From an uncultured Hungatella sp. (GTDB taxonomy: Bacteria > Bacillota > Clostridia > Lachnospirales > Lachnospiraceae): DNA of 64,000 nt. Of the stretch, positions 33,697 through 43,599 are shown one piece after another. Numbering within the stretch: position 1 is the stretch's first letter; every line of letters begins with the position of its first letter. The notes below the pieces were generated by a model, which was given only the letters and a program-made list of their open reading frames with translations, was not told the DNA's origin and ran no database searches. Made by a program: the position numbers and the translations under genes. The stretch is from NCBI GenBank assembly GCA_949879795.1, contig CATLBR010000001.1, positions 124,001 through 188,000 on the forward strand. Direction: 5' to 3'.

Positions 33697-35967
33697 ATGA
33701 AGAAAAAGTCAAAAGTATATTTACAGATGTTTTTGTCATACCTGTGCATTCTGGTGATACCCATGATGCTGGCCATGGTTCTCTATTTTTATACGTTCCG
33801 TGTGATCCGGGGCCAGGCGGAGGAGATGAATAAAAACCTTCTGGTCATGGTGAGGAACGAGCTGGATTATGAGATCGAGAATGTGAAGAAGATTGCCAGC
33901 CGTCTGGCCCTTGACGACAGAGTTCAGGTCGCCTCCAATGTAAAGGGCGAATTTATGCCCCAGGATCAGATGAATCTCTATTATATATGTTCGGAATGCC
34001 AGGCTATCAACATATCGGAAGATTTTATTGAAGATGTATTTATTGTTTTCAACAAGGCGGGGAAGGTGGCAGGAGTAAACGGAAACATGAAGCAGGACAT
34101 GTTCTACGACCTGTATTATAAGAGCGCAGGATTTTCTTATGACCAGTTTCAGGAGTACATGGGTCAATTTCATTATGGCGACATACTGCCTGTAAAGCTG
34201 GACAGCGGAAAGGAAATATTTTTCTTCACCATGACGACTCTCAAGCCGGATTTCAGGGAGTCATCGGCGGTGGTGGGCATTACCATAGATGCAGAGACGA
34301 TCCGGCGGCGGCTGCGAAGCATGAGATGGTCTGACAATATGGACGTTATGATAGTGACAGATTCTGATTTCAGGGTCAGTGGGGACGCAGAGATATCAGA
34401 CTGCTATGAGTGGAAGTATGATTCCTGGGATCGGGGCAATCATCAGCTGGTCAACAGCCGGGGGGAGAGGCATATAGTATCAGTGCTGCCCTCCCAGGCG
34501 GTGGGGTGGAAGTATCTGAGCGTTATGCCGCTGCGGCAGATGGCCCGTGAAGCAGGGAAAGTGCGGGCCATGGCAGGGGCAGGGCTGTTTCTATGTACGA
34601 TCGCAGGTGTCCTTGTTTCTTATTATATAACGAAGCGCAGCTATAACCCTGTGAAAATGCTGATGGAAAACTTCAAACGCCATGGAAAAGTGGAGATCGA
34701 GGAGGGGGTCAACGAGTATCAGTGGCTCAACAACCAGATAGATCATTTTTTCAGGCAGCATGTGGACGCGGAACAGCTGTTAAGGAAGAATCAGAAAAAC
34801 CTGAAGAATTACTATCTGTATCAGCTGCTGCAGGATTACCATGACGGAGAGGGAAGCGGACAGTACAGGCTGCGGATTGACGGCGGTTATAATGTGGTCC
34901 TGCTGATGATACCTGTGGTAAAGCAGGGGCAGGATATAAAAAATCCGGGATATATCGAAGAAAATGCGCTGCAGAAGTTCGCGGTTATGAATGTGTTTGA
35001 GGAGATGTGTCTGAACTATTTCAACATCGATATGGTGGAGCTGGGGGAGAGGGTGGCGGCTATTGTCAGCCTGCCTGACGAGAGGAGAGAGCATGTTGAT
35101 GTGCTGAAAAATCAGGCGGAGAATCTTCAGCAGATGACGGAAGAGTCCTTTGGGTTTTCGGTTGTAATCCTTTTTGGCTCTATCCGGCAGGGATGGGAGG
35201 GGATCCATGACTCATACCTGGATGCCGTGAAACTGGAGCAATATGCCCGCCTTTTGGATGCGGAACTTTTGACCTATGATGAAGTGAGGAATATTCAGCC
35301 CTATTATCAGTATCCTTTTGATCTGGAGCAGAGGCTGATCAACGCGGTCAAGACGGGAAACAGCAGCCTGGCGTGGGAGACTATAGAGCAGGTGTTTGAC
35401 CGGAATTTTCAGGAGGGAGTGACGGCAAATGTGTACCGCTGTCTTGTATATGGCCTGATGGGGACTCTGCTGGAGGGGGCCAGTCAGGGAGAATATAAGG
35501 AGGCGGCCAGGGAGCTGACCTTTCCTGACGGGGAGATCATGCCTGTGGAGAAGACAAAACAATGTTTCCGCAGGCTGACAGAGGAGATATGCCACAAGGT
35601 CACTGCGCTTCAGAAGGAAAAGTCCCAGGACCGTACGCTGAGCAAAAAAGTCCAGAAGTATATACAGGAGCATTACAGCGACCCGGATCTGAACATTTCC
35701 ATTACCAGTGACCGCTTTGATCTGACTCCTGCATATCTGTCGTCCATCTATAAAAAGCAGACGGGTGAAAGTCTTCTGGAATATATCAATCATGTCCGGC
35801 TCGCTAGGGCAGAAGAGCTTTTGGAACAGGGCTGCAGCGTGGTGGAGGTGGCGGCCATGTCGGGATTTCGGGACAGCAGCACATTTATCAGAGTGTTCAA
35901 AAAAAAGAAGGGCATGACTCCGGGACAGCTGAAGAAAAAACAGGAAATTATAAAAATATCCCATTGA
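33697..35967 (+). CDS. membrane-bound AraC-family regulator with extracellular sensor
   Basis: 756 residues. An N-terminal span (about 10-35) and a second span (about 293-313, GAGLFLCTIAGVLVSYYI) bracket a 250-residue extracytoplasmic sensor of Cache-like make-up. A long cytoplasmic linker follows, then a C-terminal AraC domain with two helix-turn-helices (LNISITSDRFDLTPAYLSSIY and VVEVAAMSGFRDSSTFIRVF). Such one-component regulators of Paenibacillus and Lachnospiraceae normally control the adjacent Lpl-type oligosaccharide transporter. That transporter starts 125 bases downstream here. Confidence 0.92.
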   Translation: MKKKSKVYLQMFLSYLCILVIPMMLAMVLYFYTFRVIRGQAEEMNKNLLVMVRNELDYEIENVKKIASRLALDDRVQVASNVKGEFMPQDQMNLYYICSECQAINISEDFIEDVFIVFNKAGKVAGVNGNMKQDMFYDLYYKSAGFSYDQFQEYMGQFHYGDILPVKLDSGKEIFFFTMTTLKPDFRESSAVVGITIDAETIRRRLRSMRWSDNMDVMIVTDSDFRVSGDAEISDCYEWKYDSWDRGNHQLVNSRGERHIVSVLPSQAVGWKYLSVMPLRQMAREAGKVRAMAGAGLFLCTIAGVLVSYYITKRSYNPVKMLMENFKRHGKVEIEEGVNEYQWLNNQIDHFFRQHVDAEQLLRKNQKNLKNYYLYQLLQDYHDGEGSGQYRLRIDGGYNVVLLMIPVVKQGQDIKNPGYIEENALQKFAVMNVFEEMCLNYFNIDMVELGERVAAIVSLPDERREHVDVLKNQAENLQQMTEESFGFSVVILFGSIRQGWEGIHDSYLDAVKLEQYARLLDAELLTYDEVRNIQPYYQYPFDLEQRLINAVKTGNSSLAWETIEQVFDRNFQEGVTANVYRCLVYGLMGTLLEGASQGEYKEAARELTFPDGEIMPVEKTKQCFRRLTEEICHKVTALQKEKSQDRTLSKKVQKYIQEHYSDPDLNISITSDRFDLTPAYLSSIYKKQTGESLLEYINHVRLARAEELLEQGCSVVEVAAMSGFRDSSTFIRVFKKKKGMTPGQLKKKQEIIKISH

Positions 35968-35971
35968 TTCT

Positions 35972-36022
35972 AAAAAACGCGTATGTTTTGTCCGCTTTTT
36001 GCCGACGAAAAACGCGTTTTTT
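35972..36022 (+). terminator. terminator-like stem-loop after the AraC regulator
   Basis: AAAAAACGCG (35972-35981) pairs with CGCGTTTTTT (36013-36022), with an imperfect inner pair GTCCGC/GCCGAC. A T-run closes the 3' arm. The outer arms each contain the palindrome ACGCGT, so a protein-binding role is also possible. Confidence 0.6.
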
Positions 36023-36092
36023 ACTATATTTTTTGTGCAGAACCGATGATATGATAGGGACACCAACAAGCGAAACGAAGGGAGAAACGACA

Positions 36093-37697
36093 ATGAAAAG
36101 AAGACATTTTGCACTGTTGATGGCAGCTGCCATGACAGCGGGCACGGCTGCAGGCTGCGCGGGGCAGGGCAGCACAGAGACGGAGACGACGGCCGCATCC
36201 GCGGCGGCAGGACAGACGGCCGCGGGGGAGAAGCTACAGTACTGGTGTGAGCTGACGACCACCGTAGCTGCCAACTATACCAATTTAGGAGACACGCCTT
36301 TCGGTCAGGGCTGGCAGAAAAGCACGGGGGTGGAGATCGAGTTCTTACATCCGCCCACCGGCCAGCAGAAGGAGCAGTTCAGCCTGATTCTGGCAGACGG
36401 CAACCTTCCGGATCTGATGGAGTACAACTGGACCGTGGACTATCCGGGAGGGCCGGAGAAGGCAATAAAGGACGGCGTGATCATGCCGCTGAACCAGGTA
36501 TTTGAGCAGTATTGCCCCAATATCACCAAATATCTGGCTGAGCACCCGGAGATCGACCGTATGATCAAGACAGATGAGGGCAACTATTATGTATTCCCGT
36601 TTATCCGGGGCGACGAGAACCTGATGAACACCATCGGCCTCATGGTCCGCCAGGACTGGTTGGAAGAATTGAATATGGAAGTCCCCACTACCATCGACGA
36701 ATGGCATGATGTCTTGACTGCATTTAAGAATGAGAAGGGATGTGTTGCCCCCTACAGTTTTGAGTACACAAACAATCAGTACTTGGGGGCGGATCCGTTT
36801 GTGGCGGCTTTCGGTGTCAACCGCTCCTTCTATCTGGGAAGCGACAACACCGTGCATTTCGGTGCGACGGAGCCGGGATTTAAGGACTATCTGGCCACCA
36901 TGAATCAGTGGTATGAAGAAGGGCTGATCGACCCGGATCTGGCTACCCTGAAAAACGACCAGGTGAGCGCGAAGATCACCAACGGCCAGGCAGGCGCGTC
37001 CATGGGCCAGGCAGGAAGCCGTATGGGTACCTGGACCACGGCGGCAAGGGCTACCACGCCGGAGTTTACCCTGGTCCCGGCTCCTGTTCCCACCTTGGAG
37101 AAGGGGAAACAGGCTGAGATGGGCTATATCGAGAACCCGTTTTCCGGGAGGGCCAGCGTGGCCATCACCACTTCCTGCAAGGATATAGAGCAGGCAGCCA
37201 GGCTGATGGACTGGGCTTATGGGGACGAGGGGCATATGTACTTTAACTTCGGAATTGAGGGTGAGTCATACACGATGGTTGACGGTTATCCCACGTACAC
37301 GGATCAGATCCTAAAGAATCCCGACGGCCTGCCCGTATCCCAGGCAATGTCCGCTTATATCAGAGGCAATTACAACGGGCCGTTTGTACAGGATATCCGG
37401 TATCTGGAACAGTACTATACCATGGAAGAGCAGCGGCAGACACCGATCGTCTGGGGGCAGTGCAACGGCGCCGCCCACACCATGCCGCCGATCACTCCAA
37501 CCTCCGATGAGAGCAAGGAGTTCTCTACCATCATGAACGAGATCAATACATACCGGGACGAGATGATCCTAAAATTCATCTTCGGCACGGAGAGCATTGA
37601 CAATTTTGACACATACGTGAAAAATATCGAGAATATGGGTCTGGCGAGGGCATTGGAAATCGAAAATACCGCACTGGGCAGGTACAACGCCAGATAA
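36093..37697 (+). CDS. oligosaccharide-binding lipoprotein (LplA type)
   Basis: 534 residues, of the long type 1 solute-binding protein class (LplA/YtcQ-like) used by oligosaccharide transporters. The lipoprotein signal peptide MKRRHFALLMAAAMTAGTAAGC ends in a Cys at residue 22 (AAGC lipobox). It is followed by a Thr/Ala/Glu-rich linker. Patterns in the mature part include YNWTVDYPGGPEKAIKDGVI and DQLKNPDG-like sequence late on. ATG 36093 is chosen because AAGGGAGAAACG precedes it; the frame is open further upstream, but that part is the terminator region. It leads an operon with two permeases and an unassigned protein. Confidence 0.92.
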   Translation: MKRRHFALLMAAAMTAGTAAGCAGQGSTETETTAASAAAGQTAAGEKLQYWCELTTTVAANYTNLGDTPFGQGWQKSTGVEIEFLHPPTGQQKEQFSLILADGNLPDLMEYNWTVDYPGGPEKAIKDGVIMPLNQVFEQYCPNITKYLAEHPEIDRMIKTDEGNYYVFPFIRGDENLMNTIGLMVRQDWLEELNMEVPTTIDEWHDVLTAFKNEKGCVAPYSFEYTNNQYLGADPFVAAFGVNRSFYLGSDNTVHFGATEPGFKDYLATMNQWYEEGLIDPDLATLKNDQVSAKITNGQAGASMGQAGSRMGTWTTAARATTPEFTLVPAPVPTLEKGKQAEMGYIENPFSGRASVAITTSCKDIEQAARLMDWAYGDEGHMYFNFGIEGESYTMVDGYPTYTDQILKNPDGLPVSQAMSAYIRGNYNGPFVQDIRYLEQYYTMEEQRQTPIVWGQCNGAAHTMPPITPTSDESKEFSTIMNEINTYRDEMILKFIFGTESIDNFDTYVKNIENMGLARALEIENTALGRYNAR

Positions 37698-37805
37698 TAA
37701 TGAAAAACCACAACGGGACTGCTGCGAAGCCTTACGGAGATCTGCCCTTTCGCGGCAGTCCCATTCTCTGGTTTAAAAGCGGCGCAGGCAGAAAGGAGTA
37801 AGACC

Positions 37806-38729
37806 ATGAAAGAAAATAATTCATTTGGTTATCGACTGAAAAGAGACTGGATCCGAAACCGATCTCTGTATATTCTGGTGGTTCCGGTTTTGCTTTTCTA
37901 TATTTTGTTTCATTACAAACCCATGTATGGAGCGATCATCGCGTTTAAGGACTACACGCCTGCTCTTGGCGTTCATGACAGTCCGTGGGTTGGACTGGCC
38001 AATTTTACCCGTTTCTTCAAGAGCGTTTATTTCGGAAGGCTGATCAGAAACACCGTTCTTCTGAGTGTGTACAATCTGATCTTCGGCTTCCCCGCGCCTA
38101 TAATTTTAGCTCTGCTCCTCAACGAGGTCCGCAATAAGCATTTTAAGAATGTGACTCAGACCATTACATATCTGCCCCATTTTATCTCGCTGATCGTGGT
38201 GACCGGCATGTTGACGGATTTCAGCATGACGTCAGGGCTGTTTAATGATATCATCGAATTTTTCGGCGGCACACGGTCGCCGCTTTTGCAGAATCCTGAT
38301 CTGTACCGCACCATGTATATCGCCTCCGGCATCTGGCAGCAGGTGGGCTGGGGATCCATCATCTACCTGTCGGCCCTGGCCGGCGTGGACCAGCAGCTCT
38401 ATGAGGCCGCCTCCATCGACGGGGCAGGCAAGTGGAAGCAGCTGCTGAACGTGACGCTTCCGGGCATCACGCCTACCATCATCATCATGCTGATCATGAG
38501 AGTGGGGCAGCTGATGAGTATGGGCTATGAGAAAACTATTCTTTTATACAACCCGTCCACCTATGACACGGCGGATATCATATCATCTTACATATACCGG
38601 GTAGGTCTTCTGGAACAGGACTGGAGCTATTCGACGGCGGTGGGGCTGTTTAACTCAGTGATCAATTTCTGCCTGCTGATCTTTACAAACAAGATGTCCA
38701 AGAAGTTCAGCGAGACCAGTCTGTGGTGA
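37806..38729 (+). CDS. ABC oligosaccharide permease, LplB type
   Basis: 307 residues with six spans. The N-terminal YILVVPVLLFYILFHYKPMYGAIIAFKDY pattern (residues about 19-48) is diagnostic of LplB/YtcP partners, and the EAA loop reads LYEAASIDGAGKWKQLLNVTLPGI. AGAAAGGAG precedes ATG 37806. It ends 14 bases before the next permease. Confidence 0.94.
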   Translation: MKENNSFGYRLKRDWIRNRSLYILVVPVLLFYILFHYKPMYGAIIAFKDYTPALGVHDSPWVGLANFTRFFKSVYFGRLIRNTVLLSVYNLIFGFPAPIILALLLNEVRNKHFKNVTQTITYLPHFISLIVVTGMLTDFSMTSGLFNDIIEFFGGTRSPLLQNPDLYRTMYIASGIWQQVGWGSIIYLSALAGVDQQLYEAASIDGAGKWKQLLNVTLPGITPTIIIMLIMRVGQLMSMGYEKTILLYNPSTYDTADIISSYIYRVGLLEQDWSYSTAVGLFNSVINFCLLIFTNKMSKKFSETSLW

Positions 38730-38743
38730 AGGAGGTCTTAACT

Positions 38744-39625
38744 ATGAAGATAAAAAGATCAAAAGGGGAGAGAGCCTTCCAGGTTTTTAATTACGCGTTT
38801 TTGACATTGATCATTGCTCTCTGTTTTTATCCTGTGTGGTATGTGGCCATGGCATCCTTCAGCAACAGCAACCTGCTGACCCAGCACAGCGGGCTTCTGT
38901 TTAAGCCTGCAGGTTTTGGCATTGACGCGTACAAAAAAGTATTTCAGAATCCGATGATCACCAAAGGGTACCTGAATACATTGTTTATCTTGATTGTCGG
39001 CGTCATCCTTGACCTGATCATGACGTCTCTGGGGGCGTATTTCCTGTCGAGAAAGGGTGTGCTCTTCAAAAAGCCGATTATGCTGTTTATTGCGTTTACC
39101 ATGTTCTTTTCAGGGGGCATGATCCCGTTTTATATCAATTTGCGGGAACTTCACCTGACCAACACACTGTGGGGACTGATCATCCCGTTTATGATCAATA
39201 CGTCAAACCTGATTATCCTGCGGACCTCTTTTGAGAGCATTCCGGACAGCCTGATCGAGGCGGCGCAGATCGATGGGGCGGGGCACTTGAGAATTTTGTC
39301 TACAATCGTGCTTCCGCTGTCAAAGGCCATGCTGGCGGTTATGGTTCTGTACTACGGCGTCAGTATCTGGAACTCCTGGTTCTGGGCTTCCGCCATTCTC
39401 CGCAACCGGGAAATGTATCCTCTGCAGATCATCCTGCGGGAGATACTTTTATCCAACGACACCAGTTCCATGACGGCAGGTGCCAGCGCCATGGACACGG
39501 AGGCTATCGGCATGACCATCAAATATGCAACCATCATGGTGGCGACCATACCGATTTTGTGCGTATACCCGTTCCTGCAGAAATACTTTACCAAGGGAAC
39601 CATGACAGGTGCGGTAAAAGAATAA
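38744..39625 (+). CDS. ABC oligosaccharide permease, LplC type
   Basis: 293 residues and six predicted spans. FYPVWYVAMASFSNSNLL near the N-terminus and LIEAAQIDGAGHLRILSTIVLPL (EAA loop) are typical of the second permease of Lpl-type transporters. ATG 38744 follows AAGGAGG at 38729-38735 with eight bases between. The GTG at 38723 overlaps the previous gene's end and lacks a ribosome site. As usual, no ABC ATPase is encoded nearby. Confidence 0.94.
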   Translation: MKIKRSKGERAFQVFNYAFLTLIIALCFYPVWYVAMASFSNSNLLTQHSGLLFKPAGFGIDAYKKVFQNPMITKGYLNTLFILIVGVILDLIMTSLGAYFLSRKGVLFKKPIMLFIAFTMFFSGGMIPFYINLRELHLTNTLWGLIIPFMINTSNLIILRTSFESIPDSLIEAAQIDGAGHLRILSTIVLPLSKAMLAVMVLYYGVSIWNSWFWASAILRNREMYPLQIILREILLSNDTSSMTAGASAMDTEAIGMTIKYATIMVATIPILCVYPFLQKYFTKGTMTGAVKE

Positions 39626-39636
39626 AGGAGAGGATT

Positions 39637-41505
39637 ATGAGCCATATAGCAAAGACATCGATGAGACGGATAGTAGAGGAGGAGCTGCGTCCGATCATGA
39701 TAAGCCTTTTTCGGCGTATACAGGAGGGCGGACCGGAGCTGGTCATAGACGGAATGCCTGCCTACAATGAGAGGGCCCAGTTTGTGGGGGGTAAGGTAAT
39801 CAACCAGGCGTGCTACACGGCCCTGGAACTTTTGAAAACACAGGAGAGCCTGAACCAGCTGGGCCAGATGATCTCCATGGTTTCCCACATGCCTATGGAG
39901 ACCTGGGGAATTTTAAACGGCATCAGCGGTCTCTACCGTCTGAAAAAAGCAGGACTACTGGAAAGAACCGTGGATCCGGAAACACTGGAAACTTTGAAAA
40001 GGTCCATGGACTGGCGTACCTTTGTAGATATTGACAATGACTATTCCCTGATTCACAAGCCCACCAATTACTACGGTGTGGCTTTTGGAATCGCCAGACA
40101 CCGGGAGTTGATGGGCTGGGACGAACAAGGGCACAGCCGCAGGCTTCTGGACCGCCTTTTAGAACATATCCACCGATATTCAGGCGCTTTCTGTTTTATG
40201 GACGAGACCCGGGGTGAGGGGAGATTTGACCGCTACAGTATACTGGTTCCCAGCGAACTGGCCTCTCAGCTGTTGGCCACAGGGTGGGAGGTGCCGGAAA
40301 AGATTCGGGATATGCTTAAGAAATCCGCAGGAATTTTCCTGAAGCTGTCTGACGAAAAGGGGCAGGGTTTTTCCTATGGACGAAGCATAGGCGCTTACGG
40401 AGATACGGCAGCTCTGGAGGTTCTCTCTGCGGCGGCCCGGCTGGACGGAGTTATGACCGAGAACGAAAAAGAGATAGCCTATGGATACAGCGTATTGCTT
40501 ATCAGACATATGATCGATTTCTGGTATGACAGAGATATGGAATCGATCAACATGTGGGAGAAGGGCAGAAAGACAGACAATTACCGGAATAAGTACCGGA
40601 TTCTGGGAGAGAACTTAAGCCTCTGCATGCAGATGGTCAATTCGTTTGAACACTGGGACAGGGCAGGTTACGGAGACCGTAAACCGTGTGAGGATTACAG
40701 AGAGAGAATCGCAGGACTGGACAGATACACTTATGTGCCGTTCGCGGAGGGAAGGTTCGCCAGGGGGCTGGCTATCGCCAGAGACGGCTCCCATGTATGG
40801 TCACTGCCTCTCATCAGCGGAGGCCAGAAGTATTATGACAAAGATCCCTATATGCCGGTTCCCTACGAGAACCTGGTTCTTCAGGGGGGTCCGGAGTACA
40901 GCCATGGACAGCTGGTACCTCAGCTTTTTATGGAAAATGGCGATGTGCTGATGCCCATAGTCTACATGAAGGAGATCACACCGAAGATCGAGGCGGACCG
41001 CATGGCCGTCACCTGCCATGTGGATGCCATGTGTCTCATGGGCGGGGGAATTTTTATAAGCGGAGAGACCAGGCCGGACGATTCCCTGGCGGACAATTCC
41101 GTGGCAGACGACGGCGGGAAAGCGCAGCAGCCCCGGAGAGTGGAAGGGATATCGGACATGGTCACCTATGTATTCGGGAAAAACCAGATCAGGAGAGAGG
41201 ATGTATTTACCGTAGCAGGGAATCTGAGGGTAAAAAAGATTCGTCTGGTGCTGCTGACTTACTCGCATGAGCCTGAGACAGAAAAAAACCTGGTGAGATT
41301 TGACCGGGGGGCGATCGCGTGCATGAGGGCAGAGGGATATGGGGGATGCTCCTGGCGGGAGGCGTCAGACGACGGAAGCCATGACACGCCTCACGGCAGG
41401 CTTGGCGGGGAAGTGATCTGGGAGACAGATCTGCTTTCCCCGACAAAGACACTGGAGGTGAGCTGGATTATCGAATATCGCCAGGGGGAAAAGGACACAT
41501 TATAA
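39637..41505 (+). CDS. large alpha-helical protein of unknown function, possibly glycan-active
   Basis: 622 residues, no signal peptide, translationally close to the ABC permease (11 bases; AAAGGAGAGG before ATG 39637). The first 400 residues are helical with repeated aromatic motifs and a GQGFSYGRSIGAYGDTAAL segment around residue 245 that recalls the alpha/alpha-barrel DUF2264 family. The last 200 residues are more beta-rich. I cannot place it with certainty. Operon position after an oligosaccharide transporter argues for a cytoplasmic hydrolase or lyase acting on the imported substrate. Asp/Glu/His residues in the RGEGRFDRYS and GAYGDT regions would be the first to test as catalytic. Confidence 0.6.
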   Translation: MSHIAKTSMRRIVEEELRPIMISLFRRIQEGGPELVIDGMPAYNERAQFVGGKVINQACYTALELLKTQESLNQLGQMISMVSHMPMETWGILNGISGLYRLKKAGLLERTVDPETLETLKRSMDWRTFVDIDNDYSLIHKPTNYYGVAFGIARHRELMGWDEQGHSRRLLDRLLEHIHRYSGAFCFMDETRGEGRFDRYSILVPSELASQLLATGWEVPEKIRDMLKKSAGIFLKLSDEKGQGFSYGRSIGAYGDTAALEVLSAAARLDGVMTENEKEIAYGYSVLLIRHMIDFWYDRDMESINMWEKGRKTDNYRNKYRILGENLSLCMQMVNSFEHWDRAGYGDRKPCEDYRERIAGLDRYTYVPFAEGRFARGLAIARDGSHVWSLPLISGGQKYYDKDPYMPVPYENLVLQGGPEYSHGQLVPQLFMENGDVLMPIVYMKEITPKIEADRMAVTCHVDAMCLMGGGIFISGETRPDDSLADNSVADDGGKAQQPRRVEGISDMVTYVFGKNQIRREDVFTVAGNLRVKKIRLVLLTYSHEPETEKNLVRFDRGAIACMRAEGYGGCSWREASDDGSHDTPHGRLGGEVIWETDLLSPTKTLEVSWIIEYRQGEKDTL

Positions 41506-41522
41506 AACGAAGAAAACATAAA

Positions 41523-41568
41523 AACGCTGCACAGCCTTTGTTTTTACAGGCAGTGGGGCGTTTTTTCT
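41523..41568 (+). terminator. Rho-independent terminator of the Lpl operon
   Basis: AACGC with GCGTT on the outside, and CACAGCCT with AGGCAGTG inside (one mismatch), followed by a run of six T residues. Confidence 0.75.
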
Positions 41569-41690
41569 TCCCCCGCCGGTCCTATCCGTTTGACCACTAC
41601 ATTGTAAACTGCCAGACACCTGGGCAGTATTTGTCCCTGGGAGCATTTGTACAGGTGATAATTAATATGGCAGGGCTTGAATAATAGTTG

Positions 41691-41719
41691 TTGAAACAGA
41701 CGGAGAAATTGTGTAAACT
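41691..41719 (+). promoter_or_regulatory. possible promoter of the chemoreceptor gene
   Basis: TTGAAA at 41691-41696, 17 bases, TAAACT at 41714-41719. It looks like a sigma-A site and not a sigma-D (flagellar) one. AGAAGGAGTGG at 41759-41769 is the ribosome site. Confidence 0.4.
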
Positions 41720-41772
41720 AGATATATATTTATTCAGGTATATCTTATGACCGCGCACAGAAGGAGTGGCAA

Positions 41773-43458
41773 ATGAAAAAAGCGATAAATCAGTCAACCT
41801 TAAATCAGCTCTTAAACGGCATCTCCATCACGGCTCTTCTGGTGGTGGTGGCACTTGTTTTGGCTTACGGCAGCGTAAACGGCAAGGCAAATCAGGCAAA
41901 CGAGGATCGGTTTAACCTGACATACAATGCCAACCGCTTCATGAACGGTTCTTCATATCTTACCAATGAGGTGAGAGCCTACGCCTCCACAGGGGAGAAA
42001 GAACACTATGACAATTATTGGAACGAGATCAATAATTTAAAAAATCGGGACCTGGGTGTGGCCGCCATGCAGGAGATCGGGATTACGGACAGCGAACAGG
42101 CCATGATAGACCAGATGTCCTCCCTGTCAAACAACCTGGTACCCCTGGAGGAAGGGGCCATGAAGCAGGTGCAGGAGGGGAAGATGGAAGAAGCCCTGGA
42201 CTATGTGTATGGCGAGGAGTACAACAGAGTCATCGGCAGCATCAATGCCCTGAAGGAGCAGTTTTTGGACACTCTGGACCGGCGCACACAGTCCCAGGTG
42301 GATACTCTGGTGCTGGAGGCCAATGTGATCAGGGGAGTCATCTTTTTAGCCCTTGTAGGGGTGGGACTGATGCAGGTGTGTGTCCTCTTTGTGACAAAAA
42401 AGAGGATTCTCAGCCCGATCATAGCGGTGCGGGATCAGATGGGGGAGATTGCCAACGGCAACCTTTCGGCAGAATTTCCTCTGGAGCCGGACACATCTGA
42501 GATCGGGATGCTGGTGGCCTCCATCCATGAGACAAAGAGAGAACTGAAACGTTATATTTCCGATATCGATCAGAAGCTGTCCCAGATGGCGAAGGGAAAC
42601 CTGGATCTGACCATAGGAGCCGGCTACCGAGGAGATTTCCTCTCCATTCAGAAGGCCATGGCTCAGATTCTGGACTCCTTAAACGGAGCCCTGTTCCAGA
42701 TCGACCAGACCTCCGGCCAGGTGTCGGAGGAGTCTGAGAAGATGGCCGCCGACGCCCAGCTTCTCTCCAGCGGAGTGGTGCAGCAGGCCTCGGCGGTGGA
42801 GGAGCTGTCCGCCAGTGTGCAGGCGCTGTCCTCCCAAGTGAGCAGCACCTCCAAGGACGCGGTCAATGCCAGCCGGTCCTCCCAGGAGGCGGCCCGGAAA
42901 CTGCAGATATGCAGCCAGAAGATGGGGGAACTGACTACCGCTATGGGGGACATCTCCAAGTCCTCTCGGGAGATCAGCGGAATCATCAAGACCATCGAGG
43001 ATATCTCCTTCCAGACAAACATTCTGGCTCTCAACGCCGCGGTGGAGGCCGCCCGGGCGGGAGCGGCAGGAAAAGGCTTTGCTGTGGTGGCCGACGAAGT
43101 CCAGAGTCTGGCAAACAAGAGTTCCCTGGCGGCCAAGGATATCGCCAAGTTGATCACCGGTTCTATGAGGCTGGTAGAACAGGGGACCGCTCTGTCCTCC
43201 GACACCACCCAAACCCTGGAGCTGGGGGTCGACGAGGCCAACCGGTCCACGGAGCTGGTAGAGAGGATCGCAGGCTCGGCCACAGAGCAGGCCGAGTCTC
43301 TGAACCAGCTGACTCTGGGCATGAATCAGATCTCCGACGTGGTACAGACCAATGCGGCCACGGCCGAGAAGTCTTCCATGACGGCCCAGGATCTGAGAAG
43401 TCAGGCTGAGGAGCTGAAGCGGTCTACTCAGCGTTTTAAGCTGAGACGGAGAGGATAG
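41773..43458 (+). CDS. methyl-accepting chemotaxis protein
   Basis: 561 residues. Membrane spans at about 15-35 and 190-210 enclose a small four-helix-type ligand domain. A HAMP domain follows the second span ([20 protein letters not shown]), then a second HAMP-like stretch ([14 protein letters not shown]). The cytoplasmic signalling hairpin contains the universal tip [20 protein letters not shown] followed by [15 protein letters not shown]. Such a receptor directs movement toward ligands, here perhaps the sugar of the adjacent transporter. A membrane-level signalling role without motility is also possible. No other chemotaxis gene is in the window. Confidence 0.94.
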   Translation: MKKAINQSTLNQLLNGISITALLVVVALVLAYGSVNGKANQANEDRFNLTYNANRFMNGSSYLTNEVRAYASTGEKEHYDNYWNEINNLKNRDLGVAAMQEIGITDSEQAMIDQMSSLSNNLVPLEEGAMKQVQEGKMEEALDYVYGEEYNRVIGSINALKEQFLDTLDRRTQSQVDTLVLEANVIRGVIFLALVGVGLMQVCVLFVTKKRILSPIIAVRDQMGEIANGNLSAEFPLEPDTSEIGMLVASIHETKRELKRYISDIDQKLSQMAKGNLDLTIGAGYRGDFLSIQKAMAQILDSLNGALFQIDQTSGQVSEESEKMAADAQLLSSGVVQQASAVEELSASVQALSSQVSSTSKDAVNASRSSQEAARKLQICSQKMGELTTAMGDISKSSREISGIIKTIEDISFQTNILALNAAVEAARAGAAGKGFAVVADEVQSLANKSSLAAKDIAKLITGSMRLVEQGTALSSDTTQTLELGVDEANRSTELVERIAGSATEQAESLNQLTLGMNQISDVVQTNAATAEKSSMTAQDLRSQAEELKRSTQRFKLRRRG

Positions 43459-43470
43459 CACAAGGCAGTC

Positions 43471-43568
43471 AAGGAGGCTGCCGCGAAATTCGGAAATTTC
43501 ACAGTAATGAAGCGGACGTCAGGCCTGCCGTGTATTGTGGAGTTCCGCCGTTTTGCGGCAGCCTCCTT
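43471..43568. repeat. 14-bp perfect inverted repeat bracketing a 70-base loop
   Basis: AAGGAGGCTGCCGC at 43471-43484 is the exact complement of GCGGCAGCCTCCTT at 43555-43568. The loop can fold further (GAAATTCGGAAATTTC at 43485-43500). The outer arm on the 5' side contains an AGGAGG sequence. It lies between the chemoreceptor and the fusion gene and may form a structured leader or an extended terminator. Confidence 0.6.
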
Positions 43569-43599
43569 TACGTATAAGAATAAGGAGGCACGGGATTTT

